Origin: Cupriavidus cauae
GTDB lineage: Bacteria > Pseudomonadota > Gammaproteobacteria > Burkholderiales > Burkholderiaceae
Direction of reading: 5' to 3'
Assembly (NCBI RefSeq): GCF_008632125.1
Contig: NZ_VWRN01000053.1
Coordinates: forward strand, 434,001-498,000
DNA length: 64,000 nt
Below the pieces are notes generated by a model, which was given only the letters and a program-made list of their open reading frames with translations, ran no database searches and had not been told where the DNA came from. How positions within the stretch are numbered: the first letter of the stretch is position 1; every line of letters starts with the position of its first letter. The translations under genes were made by a program, and so were the position numbers. Below, one piece after another: positions 36,501-43,079 of this stretch.

Positions 36501-36577
36501 GGCTGAGCGGACGCGAGTCGATCAACGCGCTGCGCAGGGGCGCCGCCCTGGGCCGCGTGCTTGCGGGTCAGAATCAT
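33548..36577 (-). CDS. fdoG: Formate dehydrogenase major (alpha) subunit, cysteine type, Tat-exported
   Basis: Molybdenum/tungsten bis-MGD enzyme oxidising formate to CO2 on the periplasmic side. A twin-arginine signal, DRRSFLKRSG (R51/R52), follows an unusually long 50-residue n-region. The [4Fe-4S] site is C99/C102/C106/C134. The metal ligand is Cys224 in HQARICHSTTVAG, so no selenocysteine is needed. The downstream His and cofactor-binding blocks (VIVVDPRYTRTAAKA, IGVSGGGANIFRGHDNVQGA, PIILTSGRLVEYEGGGEETR) are intact. It has 1009 residues. The ATG at 36577 has GAGG six bases upstream; an ATG just before the Tat motif is the alternative start. Confidence 0.95.
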   Translation of the reverse strand: MILTRKHAAQGGAPAQRVDRLASAQPAAASSARLSARLATSLAGAMPTMDRRSFLKRSGIGVGAGLAASQLSLIRKADAADGKVAGNGKGDIVVRRTVCGHCSVGCAVDAVVQNGVWVRQEPVFDSPINMGAHCAKGAALREHGHGEYRLKYPMKLVNGKYQRISWDQALDEITAKMKQIRQETGPDSMFFIGSSKHSNEQSYLLRKWVSFFGTNNTDHQARICHSTTVAGVANTWGYGAMTNSYNDMQNSKAALYIGSNAAEAHPVSMLHLLHAKENGCKVIVVDPRYTRTAAKAEQYVRIRSGTDIPFLFGVLYHIFNNGWEDKEYIRTRVYGMDKVREEVLAKWTPDKVEEACGVPEAEVYKVAETMAKNRPSTLVWCMGQTQHTIGNAMVRASCIVQLALGNIGVSGGGANIFRGHDNVQGATDVGPNPDSLPGYYGLATGAWKHYAAVWNVDYEWIKSQFPSQAMMEKSGTTVSRWIDIVTEKSDLIDQDNNVRGVFFWGHAPNSQTRGLEMKKALDKLDLLVVIDPYPSATAAMANMPPAEGDKVNPNRAVYLLPAATQFETSGSCTASNRSLQWREKVIEPLFESMPDHTIMQAFADKLGFGKELSRNFKMIEVKRAGRTWMEPEPESILREINRSNWTIGYTGQSPERLKAHMKNMQMFDVKTLRCKGGKDAATGYDLTGDYFGLPWPCYGTPELKHPGSPNLYDTTRHVMDGGGNFRANFGVERDGVNLLAEDGSHSLGAEITTGYPEFDHVLLKKLGWWDDLTDAEKQAAEGKNWKTDLSGGIQRVVLKVHGCHPFGNAKARAVVWNFPDPIPQHREPLYSTRPDMVAKYPTHDDKMAFWRLPTLYKTVQQRNVENKIHEKFPIILTSGRLVEYEGGGEETRSNPWLAELQQENFVEINPRAASARGIRNGDYCWVKTPTGATLKVRALVTERVGPDTAFIPFHFSGWWQGKDMLDYYPDGAHPIVRGEAVNTATTYGYDAVTMMQETKTTVCQIERFA

Positions 36578-36667
36578 GTGTCACCTCGGGAAAGGTACGA
36601 AGCAGGCAAAGGCGATATCGCGAGAGACGGCCGCGCCGGCATCGCGGCGGGCCGGCAATCGCGCGGC

Positions 36668-36877
36668 TTATACCAGCGTCGTCCGGTAATACTTCCGTAC
36701 GTGTTCAGAGACACGGTAACCGTTGCTGTCGGCAGGAGTGGGTTCCGGCGCGGGGATCGCACCGGCGGGGGCGGCGGGAGTGCGCGCGGTCAGGGCCGCG
36801 GCACCCGCGGCGGCAGTCACGATGCCAGCACCGGCGAGGAAATGGCGACGTGCGACCCGGGTTTCCTTCTCTTTCAT
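36668..36877 (-). CDS. Formate dehydrogenase region Tat-target peptide
   Basis: 69-residue protein whose N terminus is a clear twin-arginine signal: VARRHFLAGAGIVTAAAGAA with R10/R11. The mature part is short and ends with the conserved-looking GYRVSEHVRKYYRTTLV. Small Tat substrates of this type lie next to formate dehydrogenase genes in many proteobacteria; their function is not established. GAGGAG stands 8 bases before the ATG. It is the first gene after the probable operon promoter and 90 bp upstream of fdoG. Confidence 0.85.
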   Translation of the reverse strand: MKEKETRVARRHFLAGAGIVTAAAGAAALTARTPAAPAGAIPAPEPTPADSNGYRVSEHVRKYYRTTLV

Positions 36878-36929
36878 GGGGGGGCTCCTCGGTAATATTT
36901 ACCGATTACCAATCTAGTTATGCATTCTT

Positions 36930-36964
36930 TTGCGTATTGTAGATCGATCTGTACGCAATGGCCA
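36930..36964 (-). promoter_or_regulatory. Probable fdh operon promoter overlapped by a dyad
   Basis: A perfect 7-bp inverted repeat, TTGCGTA (36930-36936) and TACGCAA (36952-36958), brackets an AGATCGATCT palindrome (36941-36950). On the minus strand a TACAAT -10 (36940-36935) lies inside the dyad, with TGGCCA 18 bp upstream as a possible -35. The site is 58 bp before the Tat-peptide gene that leads fdoGHI. An operator over the promoter, for a LysR-type or similar regulator, is a reasonable inference. Other dyads nearby are CGGTAATATTTACCG (36890-36904) and ATGTCTTGAGACAT (37017-37030). Confidence 0.5.
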
Positions 36965-37125
36965 TGCTGACCGCGGGTTTATCCTGATTTTCCGTAATCA
37001 TGGCGCTGTGCATCAAATGTCTTGAGACATGTCTTTGCACGCCACGCGGACCCGCATCGCGACATCTCTTTCTGCACGCCAACTGCGTTTATCGGCTCAC
37101 CGGGCCGTGGGCTTTAGCGCTGCCA

Positions 37126-37206
37126 CGCAATCCAGGCAATCCGCGCAATTCAGGCAATTCAGGGAATTCAGGGAATTCAGGGAATTCACGCAATTCAAGC
37201 AATCAA
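37126..37206. repeat. Nine-copy 9-bp tandem repeat after the TorD-like gene
   Basis: Units of the form (c/g)G(c/g)AATTCA run from 37126 to 37206; three consecutive copies are exactly GGGAATTCA. The array is noncoding except for the last bases, which include the stop codon of the TorD-like gene. It fills part of the 325-bp gap between that gene and the Tat peptide; the remainder holds the fdh promoter region. Confidence 0.85.
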
Positions 37207-37835
37207 TGCATCTCCATCGCGACCGCCTCGACGGCCGCGAACGACTTCAGCAGTTCCGCCGCGCGCGCATAGAAGCGCGCGCCCGGATGGGCGATGACCG
37301 TATCGCACAGCGATTCGACCCACGGTTGCAGATGGCGCGCGAAGAAGCGCTGCTGCTCGCCGAGGTTGGACACCGCGACATCGTCGCCGGCAATCAGGAA
37401 GCGCATCACCTCGCATAGCGTCGCGATATGGTCCTCGGGTTCGCTGACGCCTTCATGACGTTCGAGCCCGTAGCGCGCCAGATCTTCGCGCACCGCCACC
37501 AGCGGGCGTTCATGCAGGAAGCCGGTCTGGTAGTACGAGCCGTACAGGAATACATCGGGCTTGCCGATGCCGACGAACAGTTGCTGGTACTCGTCGGCGG
37601 CCTCCGCCTCGGTGGTGCCCGCCGCCGCTTCGCCCAGCGCGTTCCACGCCTGGCCCAGCGGGCTGGCGGCATCGTCGGCATGGGCGCGATTGGCGGCGAT
37701 ATGGTGCAGCAACGCCGCGTCGGGGGCGCGATAGAACAGCGTGGCCAGCAGGCCGTAGAGGTCGGCGCGGGCGGTGTCTTCGGCCTGGTCCGCGGGGGCG
37801 GCCTGGGTCAGCTGGATAGGCTGGAAATCGGTCAT
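37203..37835 (-). CDS. TorD/DmsD-family molybdoenzyme chaperone
   Basis: 210-residue all-helical cytosolic chaperone of the type that binds Tat signals and helps insert the molybdenum cofactor before export. Characteristic are ARADLYGLLATLFYRAPDA, FLYGSYYQTGFLHERPL and the signature EPEDHIATLCEVMRFLI, followed by FFARHLQPWVESLCD. Its place two genes upstream of fdoG makes FdoG, and perhaps the Tat peptide, the likely client. A 13-bp repeat array separates it from the polyferredoxin gene upstream. Confidence 0.88.
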   Translation of the reverse strand: MTDFQPIQLTQAAPADQAEDTARADLYGLLATLFYRAPDAALLHHIAANRAHADDAASPLGQAWNALGEAAAGTTEAEAADEYQQLFVGIGKPDVFLYGSYYQTGFLHERPLVAVREDLARYGLERHEGVSEPEDHIATLCEVMRFLIAGDDVAVSNLGEQQRFFARHLQPWVESLCDTVIAHPGARFYARAAELLKSFAAVEAVAMEMH

Positions 37836-37874
37836 CGGATCGCGGTGAGAGGTGGCAGTACTACGTCAAGGGCC

Positions 37875-37965
37875 GCATCGGCCTGCGGCATTGGCTCGTG
37901 GCAATGGCCTGTCGCATCGGCTCGTGGCATCGGCTCGTGGCATCGGCCTGCGGCATCGGAAAGCG
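37875..37965. repeat. Seven-copy 13-bp tandem repeat upstream of the TorD-like gene
   Basis: Seven units of the form GCATCGGCTCGTG / GCATCGGCCTGCG lie head to tail in the 155-bp spacer between the polyferredoxin and TorD-like genes. Two consecutive units are identical and the others differ at up to five positions. The array lies in the probable leader of the TorD-like gene. Confidence 0.85.
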
Positions 37966-37990
37966 GCGCCGGCTGCCGCCGGCGCCCTGC

Positions 37991-40174
37991 TCATTGCAGC
38001 GTCGCGCCGGTCGCGGCCCCGGTGTCCTTCTCGATCATGTCGACGACCCGGCAGTCGCTGCACATCTTCAGGCGATCGGCGGCGGCGCCGGCAAAGGCCG
38101 GATGGCCGGCCAGCCGTCCCAGCATGGCCTCGACCATCTGCGCGGTGCCGAAGGGCTTGGCGCAGCGGATGCAGTGGAACGGCCTGGTCTCGTGCAGCGT
38201 GACGGGCTGGCGCACGGCATCGCCGGTCAGCAGGCGCGGCACCAGCGTGATCGCGTCTTCCGGGCAGGTCCGCTCGCACAGGCCGCACTGCACGCAGTTG
38301 CGCTCGAGGAAGGACAGCACCGGGCGCTCGCTGTTGTCGCGCAGCGCCTGCGACGGACAGGAGCCGACGCAGGCCATGCACAGCGTGCAGCGGCCGGTGT
38401 CGACCTGCACCGCGCCCAGCGGCGCGCCGGCCGGCAGCGGCACGGTCTCGGCCGGCAGCGGCGCATGCGCGGCCAGGTGATCGAGCGCGAAGCCCAGCGT
38501 TTCCCGCTTGGCCGCGGCGGCATGGAAGGCAGCCGGCGGCAGCGCGGCGCCCTTGGCAGCAACATTGGGCGACAAGCGCGCCAGCGCGCGATCGAGCGAG
38601 CCGGCATCGGGCGCGTCGATCAGCGTAAAGAATTCGCCGCGATAGCCCAGGCCAGTAAGGATGGCCTGCGCCACCGCCATCTGCTCGGCCAGCGCGGTGC
38701 GATATTGCGGCGCTTCGTCGCCGGTCAGCATCACCGCGACGCGGTCCGCGCCCCAGGCGATCGCCGCCAGCCACAACTCCAGGCCGACCGAGGCCGGATG
38801 GAACAGGCCGACCGGAATCACGTTCGGCGCGATGCCGTCGAGCCGGCCCGCGCGGGCGTCCCTGCCGAGCGCCAGGATGCGCGCATCGCCGTGCTCCTGC
38901 CCATGCAGCAGCAGCACGGCATCACGCCCGCCCGCCTGCCGGTAGGTCGACAGCAGCGTGCGCAGGCGCCGGCCCTGATGATCGGGCTTCGGATAGGCAT
39001 AGCTGATCGCGCCGGTCGGGCAGACCGTGGTGCAGGCCCCGCAGCCCACGCACAGGTTCGGCGCGACCTCGATGCGGCCCTTGCCGTCCTGCCAGCGCGA
39101 GCCGATCGCCTCGGCCGAGCAGACGTCGATACACGCCGAGCAGCCCGTGGTCCGGTTGCGGCCGTGCGCGCACAGCGATTCCTTGTACTGGAAGAACTTG
39201 GGCTTCTCGAATTCGCCGACCAGCTGCGTCGCGGCGAGCGCCATCCGTTCCTGGCGCAGCGGGTCCGCGCCCGCGTGCAGATAGCCCTGCGGCGGCGCGT
39301 GCCGGCCGAAGAAGGGGCTGTCGTTCAAGTCGAAGACCAGGTCGAAACGCTCGCTGACCGTGGCGGCGGGCCGGTCGAAATCGATCGCCGCGGCGGCGCC
39401 GCAGGCCTTCACGCAATCGCGATGGGCGGTGCAGCGGCTCAGGTCGATCTGGTAGCTGAAGTCGATCGCGCCTTCCGGGCAGGCCTCGATACAGGCATTG
39501 CAGCGCGTGCACAGGTCCAGATCGATCGGATTGGCGCGGCCCGCGCCGGTCTCCCAGCTGGCCTCGAAGGCGCCGAGCCAGCCGCTCAACTTGTCGAGCC
39601 GGCCGCTGTGGACCGGATAGTCGCGCGTCGCGGGCGGCGTCGCGCCATCGACGGCGCCGGTGCCAGGGCCGGTGCCATTGGACCCGCCGAGCAGAACCGT
39701 CACCTGCAGGCCCGCCTCGCCGAGGCGGTCAGCCCACGCCAGCGCGCGCGCGGCCGGGCCGAACACCAGCACGCTGCCGGCCGAGCGGTAGTCGACCACC
39801 GGCACCGGGTCCGGGTCGGGCAGTGCCGCGGCGGCCAGCAGCGCGGCGATCTTGGCATTGGCCGTGCGCGGGTCCTTGCGCGCGCCGCGCGACCAGCCGC
39901 CGGTCTCCCGGATATTGACGAAGCGCACCGGCGCGGTGACGACGCCGTCGGCCTGCGTCTTCGCGGCCAGTTCGGTAAACAGCGGGCGTTCCTGCGTGCA
40001 GGCGACGATCACGTCTTCGGTGCCGTCGAGCGCGGCGGTGAAGGCGCCGACCTCGCGGCGGCACAACAGGCGGTGGACTTTCAGCGGGGCGGCGCCCGGC
40101 TGGGTGGAGGCATCCGACAGTGCCGCCCCGTCAAGCGGCATGGTGTCGTTGCAATTGCAGATCAGCGTCGGCAT
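37991..40174 (-). CDS. Large multi-cluster 4Fe-4S ferredoxin of the formate dehydrogenase region
   Basis: 727-residue soluble iron-sulfur protein with no signal peptide. Cluster motifs are spread along it: CTRCNACIEACPEG (about residue 222), CTAHRDCVKACG, CSACIDVCSAE, CVGCGACTTVCPTG, CTLCMACVGSCPSQ, CVQCGLCERTCPED and a final CxxC pair near the C terminus. At least five cubane clusters are likely. The middle region (VLLLHGQEHGDARILALGRD, VIPVGLFHPASVGLELWLA) contains no cluster motif and resembles the electron-carrying proteins found beside formate dehydrogenases in betaproteobacteria. Its redox partner is not known; cytosolic electron transfer during enzyme maturation or formate metabolism is inferred from the neighbourhood. 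Confidence 0.85.
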   Translation of the reverse strand: MPTLICNCNDTMPLDGAALSDASTQPGAAPLKVHRLLCRREVGAFTAALDGTEDVIVACTQERPLFTELAAKTQADGVVTAPVRFVNIRETGGWSRGARKDPRTANAKIAALLAAAALPDPDPVPVVDYRSAGSVLVFGPAARALAWADRLGEAGLQVTVLLGGSNGTGPGTGAVDGATPPATRDYPVHSGRLDKLSGWLGAFEASWETGAGRANPIDLDLCTRCNACIEACPEGAIDFSYQIDLSRCTAHRDCVKACGAAAAIDFDRPAATVSERFDLVFDLNDSPFFGRHAPPQGYLHAGADPLRQERMALAATQLVGEFEKPKFFQYKESLCAHGRNRTTGCSACIDVCSAEAIGSRWQDGKGRIEVAPNLCVGCGACTTVCPTGAISYAYPKPDHQGRRLRTLLSTYRQAGGRDAVLLLHGQEHGDARILALGRDARAGRLDGIAPNVIPVGLFHPASVGLELWLAAIAWGADRVAVMLTGDEAPQYRTALAEQMAVAQAILTGLGYRGEFFTLIDAPDAGSLDRALARLSPNVAAKGAALPPAAFHAAAAKRETLGFALDHLAAHAPLPAETVPLPAGAPLGAVQVDTGRCTLCMACVGSCPSQALRDNSERPVLSFLERNCVQCGLCERTCPEDAITLVPRLLTGDAVRQPVTLHETRPFHCIRCAKPFGTAQMVEAMLGRLAGHPAFAGAAADRLKMCSDCRVVDMIEKDTGAATGATLQ

Positions 40175-40249
40175 GGTCGGTACAGCTGGCCGGCTTGCCA
40201 GCCCGCTTCTTTCGAGCGGGTCCGCGCCGGCGGTTTGTGGGGGAGTGAC

Positions 40250-40255
40250 ATTGTA
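40250..40255 (-). promoter_or_regulatory. Candidate -10 (TACAAT) for the polyferredoxin gene
   Basis: TACAAT on the minus strand, 76 bp upstream of the polyferredoxin ATG in the 101-bp gap after DUF3306. No strong -35 is visible because that position lies within the DUF3306 reading frame. Confidence 0.35.
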
Positions 40256-40275
40256 GGCCCGACGCGGGGCCGGGG

Positions 40276-40986
40276 CTACGCAGGTTTGTCCGTAGCTGGT
40301 TCGGTATGCGGCACGGCGGGGGTGGCATCGCCCCCCGGCGCGGGCGTGGTTTGCGCCTTCACGCCGGCATCGGCGCCGTCGTCCGGGGCGATGTGCGCGC
40401 CGGCCTGTGCGGTGCCATCCGGCTCGCCGGTACCGTCCTCGGGGACATCAACGGACGATTCGGCCCCGGCTTGAGCTTGCGCTTCGTCGTCCGGAGCCGA
40501 GCCCTGACGGCCGGCAGCGGTGCCGGGCTCTTCCACTTCCTCGATCGGATCGAACAGGCCCAGCGTCTCGGACTGGCGCAGGCGCCGCAGCACGTCGGGC
40601 GGAATCGGGTCCGGCTTGCTGTAGTCGTCGATATAGATATCGAGCCCGTCCATCACATTGAAATGCGGGTCGGCGAACAGCGTCTTCAGCGCGGCGCGCT
40701 TGACGGTTTCGTCGACGCCCCGGGCGACGAAGCGGGCCACGCTGTCGCCGGGCTTGAGCATCGCCACGTCGGCCAGCGTCGGCGCGGGCGGGGCTTCGGC
40801 CTCGGGCGCGACGGCACCGGCCGTTGCGTCGGCCTTCACATCGGCCTTTGCCGGAACGGCGACCGGCGCGGCGGGCGACGCGGCAGGCGGCGATACGGGT
40901 TCGGCTGCCACGGCCTTGCCCTCGCGCACGGCGGCCTTGCGGCGTGACCAGCGGGACAGGAAGGACGTTTCGGTCGAATCGCTCAT
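40276..40986 (-). CDS. DUF3306 family protein
   Basis: 236 residues. The family signature is at the start (FLSRWSRRKAAVREGK) and in the middle (VDETVKRAALKTLFADPHFN, VMDGLDIYIDDYSKPDPIP). The segments on both sides, about 30-75 and 150-236, are low-complexity Ala/Pro/Asp/Glu and probably disordered. DUF3306 genes accompany DUF3305 and formate dehydrogenase genes in many proteobacteria; no biochemical role is known. It is the second gene downstream of mrp and is cytosolic by sequence. Confidence 0.87.
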   Translation of the reverse strand: MSDSTETSFLSRWSRRKAAVREGKAVAAEPVSPPAASPAAPVAVPAKADVKADATAGAVAPEAEAPPAPTLADVAMLKPGDSVARFVARGVDETVKRAALKTLFADPHFNVMDGLDIYIDDYSKPDPIPPDVLRRLRQSETLGLFDPIEEVEEPGTAAGRQGSAPDDEAQAQAGAESSVDVPEDGTGEPDGTAQAGAHIAPDDGADAGVKAQTTPAPGGDATPAVPHTEPATDKPA

Positions 40987-41091
40987 GATGGAAAGTCAGG
41001 CGGCAAAGAGACGGGTAACGACATCCCTGCCGCGGATTTCAATGGCGTGCTCAGCAACGCGTTCAGTGGAGTGGTGCTTTCGGCGGTGCGC

Positions 41092-41622
41092 TCAATAGCG
41101 CGCCCGGTCCTGCGGCGACTTGAACGACTCCGGCCGCCGGCGCTTCTTCGGCTCGGGCCGGTAGTGCTCGGCCACATAGGCCTGCAGCCAGGCCAGCTGT
41201 TCGGGTGCGAGCGGCACGTTCTCGACCGTCTCGCCGGCATCGAGCCAGCGCCCCGCCTCGTTGTACGACAGCGAGACGGTCACCGGCAGCGGCCGGCGCC
41301 CGTCTTCCGGCTGGGTCTCGTCCATGCGCCACAGCACGAACCAGCACGGCGCCGTGGAGCTCAGGTTCAGATAGTAGCCCTCGGCTTCGTCGCGGAACAG
41401 CTCGACGGGGTAGCCGGGATAGAGCCAGCGCGCGCCCTGCTCGTCCTCGTGCAGGCAGTGCGGCTCGGTACCGAACGCGCCAAGGTCCGGCACCACCGCT
41501 TCGAGCTCCCACTTCCAGGGCTGCCAGCGGCTCGCCAGCGCGATTCTGCGCATCACCACCGCCATCGTGACGGCGGGGCGGCCGCCGGCCGGCGGCGGAG
41601 CCTCGGACTGCATCGGTTCCAT
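41092..41622 (-). CDS. DUF3305 family protein
   Basis: 176 residues, beginning MEPMQSEAPPPAGGRPAVTM. The conserved part is AVVMRRIALASRWQPWKWEL, followed by YPGYPVELFRDEAEGYYLNL and CWFVLWRMDE, with a basic C terminus. It is found together with DUF3306 near formate dehydrogenase genes, which suggests a helper role not yet defined. The ATG at 41622 is only 2 bp from the mrp stop, so the two are probably translated together; a second ATG three codons in is possible. The open frame upstream overlaps mrp and is not used. Confidence 0.87.
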   Translation of the reverse strand: MEPMQSEAPPPAGGRPAVTMAVVMRRIALASRWQPWKWELEAVVPDLGAFGTEPHCLHEDEQGARWLYPGYPVELFRDEAEGYYLNLSSTAPCWFVLWRMDETQPEDGRRPLPVTVSLSYNEAGRWLDAGETVENVPLAPEQLAWLQAYVAEHYRPEPKKRRRPESFKSPQDRARY

Positions 41623-41624
41623 GG

Positions 41625-42713
41625 TCAGGTGTTCTGCACGACGATGCTGGGGAACTTGCTGGTCATGTCGCGCGCCTTGTCGGCGACCTTGATCGCCACC
41701 TTGCGCGCGATGCCGCGGTAGAGCTCGGCGATCGGGCTGTCGGGCTCGGCGACCACCGTGGGCCGGCCGGAATCGGCCTGCTGGCGGATCGACAGGTTCA
41801 GCGGCAGGCTGCCCAGCAGGTCGACGCCATATTGCTCGCACATCCGCTCGCCGCCGCCCTCGCCGAAGATATGCTCGACGTGGCCGCAGTTCGGGCAGCA
41901 ATAGACCGCCATGTTCTCGACGATGCCGAGGATCGGGATGCCGACCTTCTCGAACATCTTCAGGCCCTTGCGCGCGTCCAGCAGCGCGATGTCCTGCGGC
42001 GTGGTGACGATCACCGCGCCGGTCACGGGCACCTTCTGCGACAGCGTCAGCTGGATGTCGCCGGTGCCCGGCGGCATGTCGACGATCAGGTAATCCAGCT
42101 CGTGCCAGTTGGTCTGGCGCAGCAGCTGCTCCAGCGCAGAGGTCACCATCGGCCCGCGCCATACCATCGGGTTGTCCTGTTCGATCAGGAAGCCGATCGA
42201 GTTGGCCTGCAGCCCGTGGCCCTCCAGCGGCTCCATGGTCTGGCCGTCGGCGGACTCGGGACGGCCGTCGATGCCCAGCATCATCGGCAGGCTCGGGCCG
42301 TAGATGTCGGCGTCCAGCATGCCGACGCGCGCGCCTTCGGCGGCCAGCGCCAGCGCGAGGTTGACGGCGGTGGTGGACTTGCCGACGCCGCCCTTGCCGG
42401 AGGCGACCGCGATCACGTTCTTGACACCCGGCAGCAGCTTGACGCCGCGCTGCACGGCATGGGCGACGATGTGCATGGTCACCGTCACGCTGACATTGGT
42501 GACGCCAGGCAGGGCGCGCAGCGCCGCGATCACCAGCTTGCGGATCGGGTCGAGCTGGCTCTTGGCCGGATAGCCGAGTTCGACGTCGAGCGAGACATCG
42601 CCGCCATCGACACGGATATTGCGGGCGGAGCGCGTGCTCACCAGATCCTTGCCCGTGTTGGGATCGATCACGGTACGCAAGGCTTCGGTAACCTGGTCAA
42701 CGGTAAGGCTCAA
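41625..42713 (-). CDS. mrp: Iron-sulfur cluster carrier protein Mrp/ApbC, TTG start
   Basis: P-loop NTPase that binds and transfers [4Fe-4S] clusters to target enzymes. An N-terminal MIP18-like domain (to about residue 85) precedes the deviant Walker A IAVASGKGGVGKSTTAVNLA. The cluster-binding CxxC is in YCCPNCGHVEHIFG, and MLDADIYGPSLPMMLG and VDMPPGTGDIQLTLSQ are the switch regions. No ATG fits. A TTG at 42713 has GGAG six bases upstream and gives 362 residues, the normal size. Its position upstream of iron-sulfur-rich formate dehydrogenase genes makes these plausible clients. Confidence 0.93.
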   Translation of the reverse strand: MSLTVDQVTEALRTVIDPNTGKDLVSTRSARNIRVDGGDVSLDVELGYPAKSQLDPIRKLVIAALRALPGVTNVSVTVTMHIVAHAVQRGVKLLPGVKNVIAVASGKGGVGKSTTAVNLALALAAEGARVGMLDADIYGPSLPMMLGIDGRPESADGQTMEPLEGHGLQANSIGFLIEQDNPMVWRGPMVTSALEQLLRQTNWHELDYLIVDMPPGTGDIQLTLSQKVPVTGAVIVTTPQDIALLDARKGLKMFEKVGIPILGIVENMAVYCCPNCGHVEHIFGEGGGERMCEQYGVDLLGSLPLNLSIRQQADSGRPTVVAEPDSPIAELYRGIARKVAIKVADKARDMTSKFPSIVVQNT

Positions 42714-42813
42714 GACAATCTCCGCTACTTGATATGTGGGGGAAGGCGCGTACTGTATCAAAGAGTGGCCCCGCGGCTCGGCGAGGGCCAGGAAGGCTTC
42801 GATTATCCCTGTG

Positions 42814-42866
42814 GTGCACAAGGGATTACACGTGCTTACAACTTTCACAGCGTGGCGCTTGTGCAC
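42814..42866. other. 9-bp inverted repeat in the mrp leader
   Basis: GTGCACAAG (42814-42822) and CTTGTGCAC (42858-42866) are perfect inverted copies separated by 35 bp. If the TACAAT at 42888-42883 is the mrp -10 element, both arms lie in the mrp transcript leader and could form a stem with a large loop. The remaining 366-bp divergent gap between mrp and the OmpA-like gene shows no other clear element. Confidence 0.45.
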
Positions 42867-42882
42867 GGGGCGCCATCTCCCT

Positions 42883-42888
42883 ATTGTA
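42883..42888 (-). promoter_or_regulatory. Candidate -10 (TACAAT) for mrp
   Basis: TACAAT on the minus strand, about 170 bp upstream of the mrp TTG start. No good -35 lies 16-18 bp before it. Confidence 0.3.
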
Positions 42889-43079
42889 GTGCCCCGAAAC
42901 GTCGGCTCGCCCCGGATCCCGCCCGAGACTTCGGCGGTGCCCGAAAGCAGCCTGAATCGCCACTTGGCGCTTGCATTTTTTGGAAGCTGCTGGCGCAATT
43001 AGGCCAGTGCGTCACAATGCCTCAACCCGAGGCGCAGGCAGCCGCAGTTGAAGCACAACAATCGACAGAAGGAGAAAGC

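Noticed and set aside
33344-36895. Open frame of more than 1000 codons on the plus strand opposite fdoG
   Set aside because: It is the antisense shadow of a well-supported enzyme gene and matches no family; similar shadows lie opposite pyrC', ppc, the decarboxylase and tamB.
37126-37965. CRISPR-like repeat arrays
   Set aside because: The repeats are contiguous with no unique spacers, units are only 8-13 bp, and no cas gene is near. They are minisatellites.
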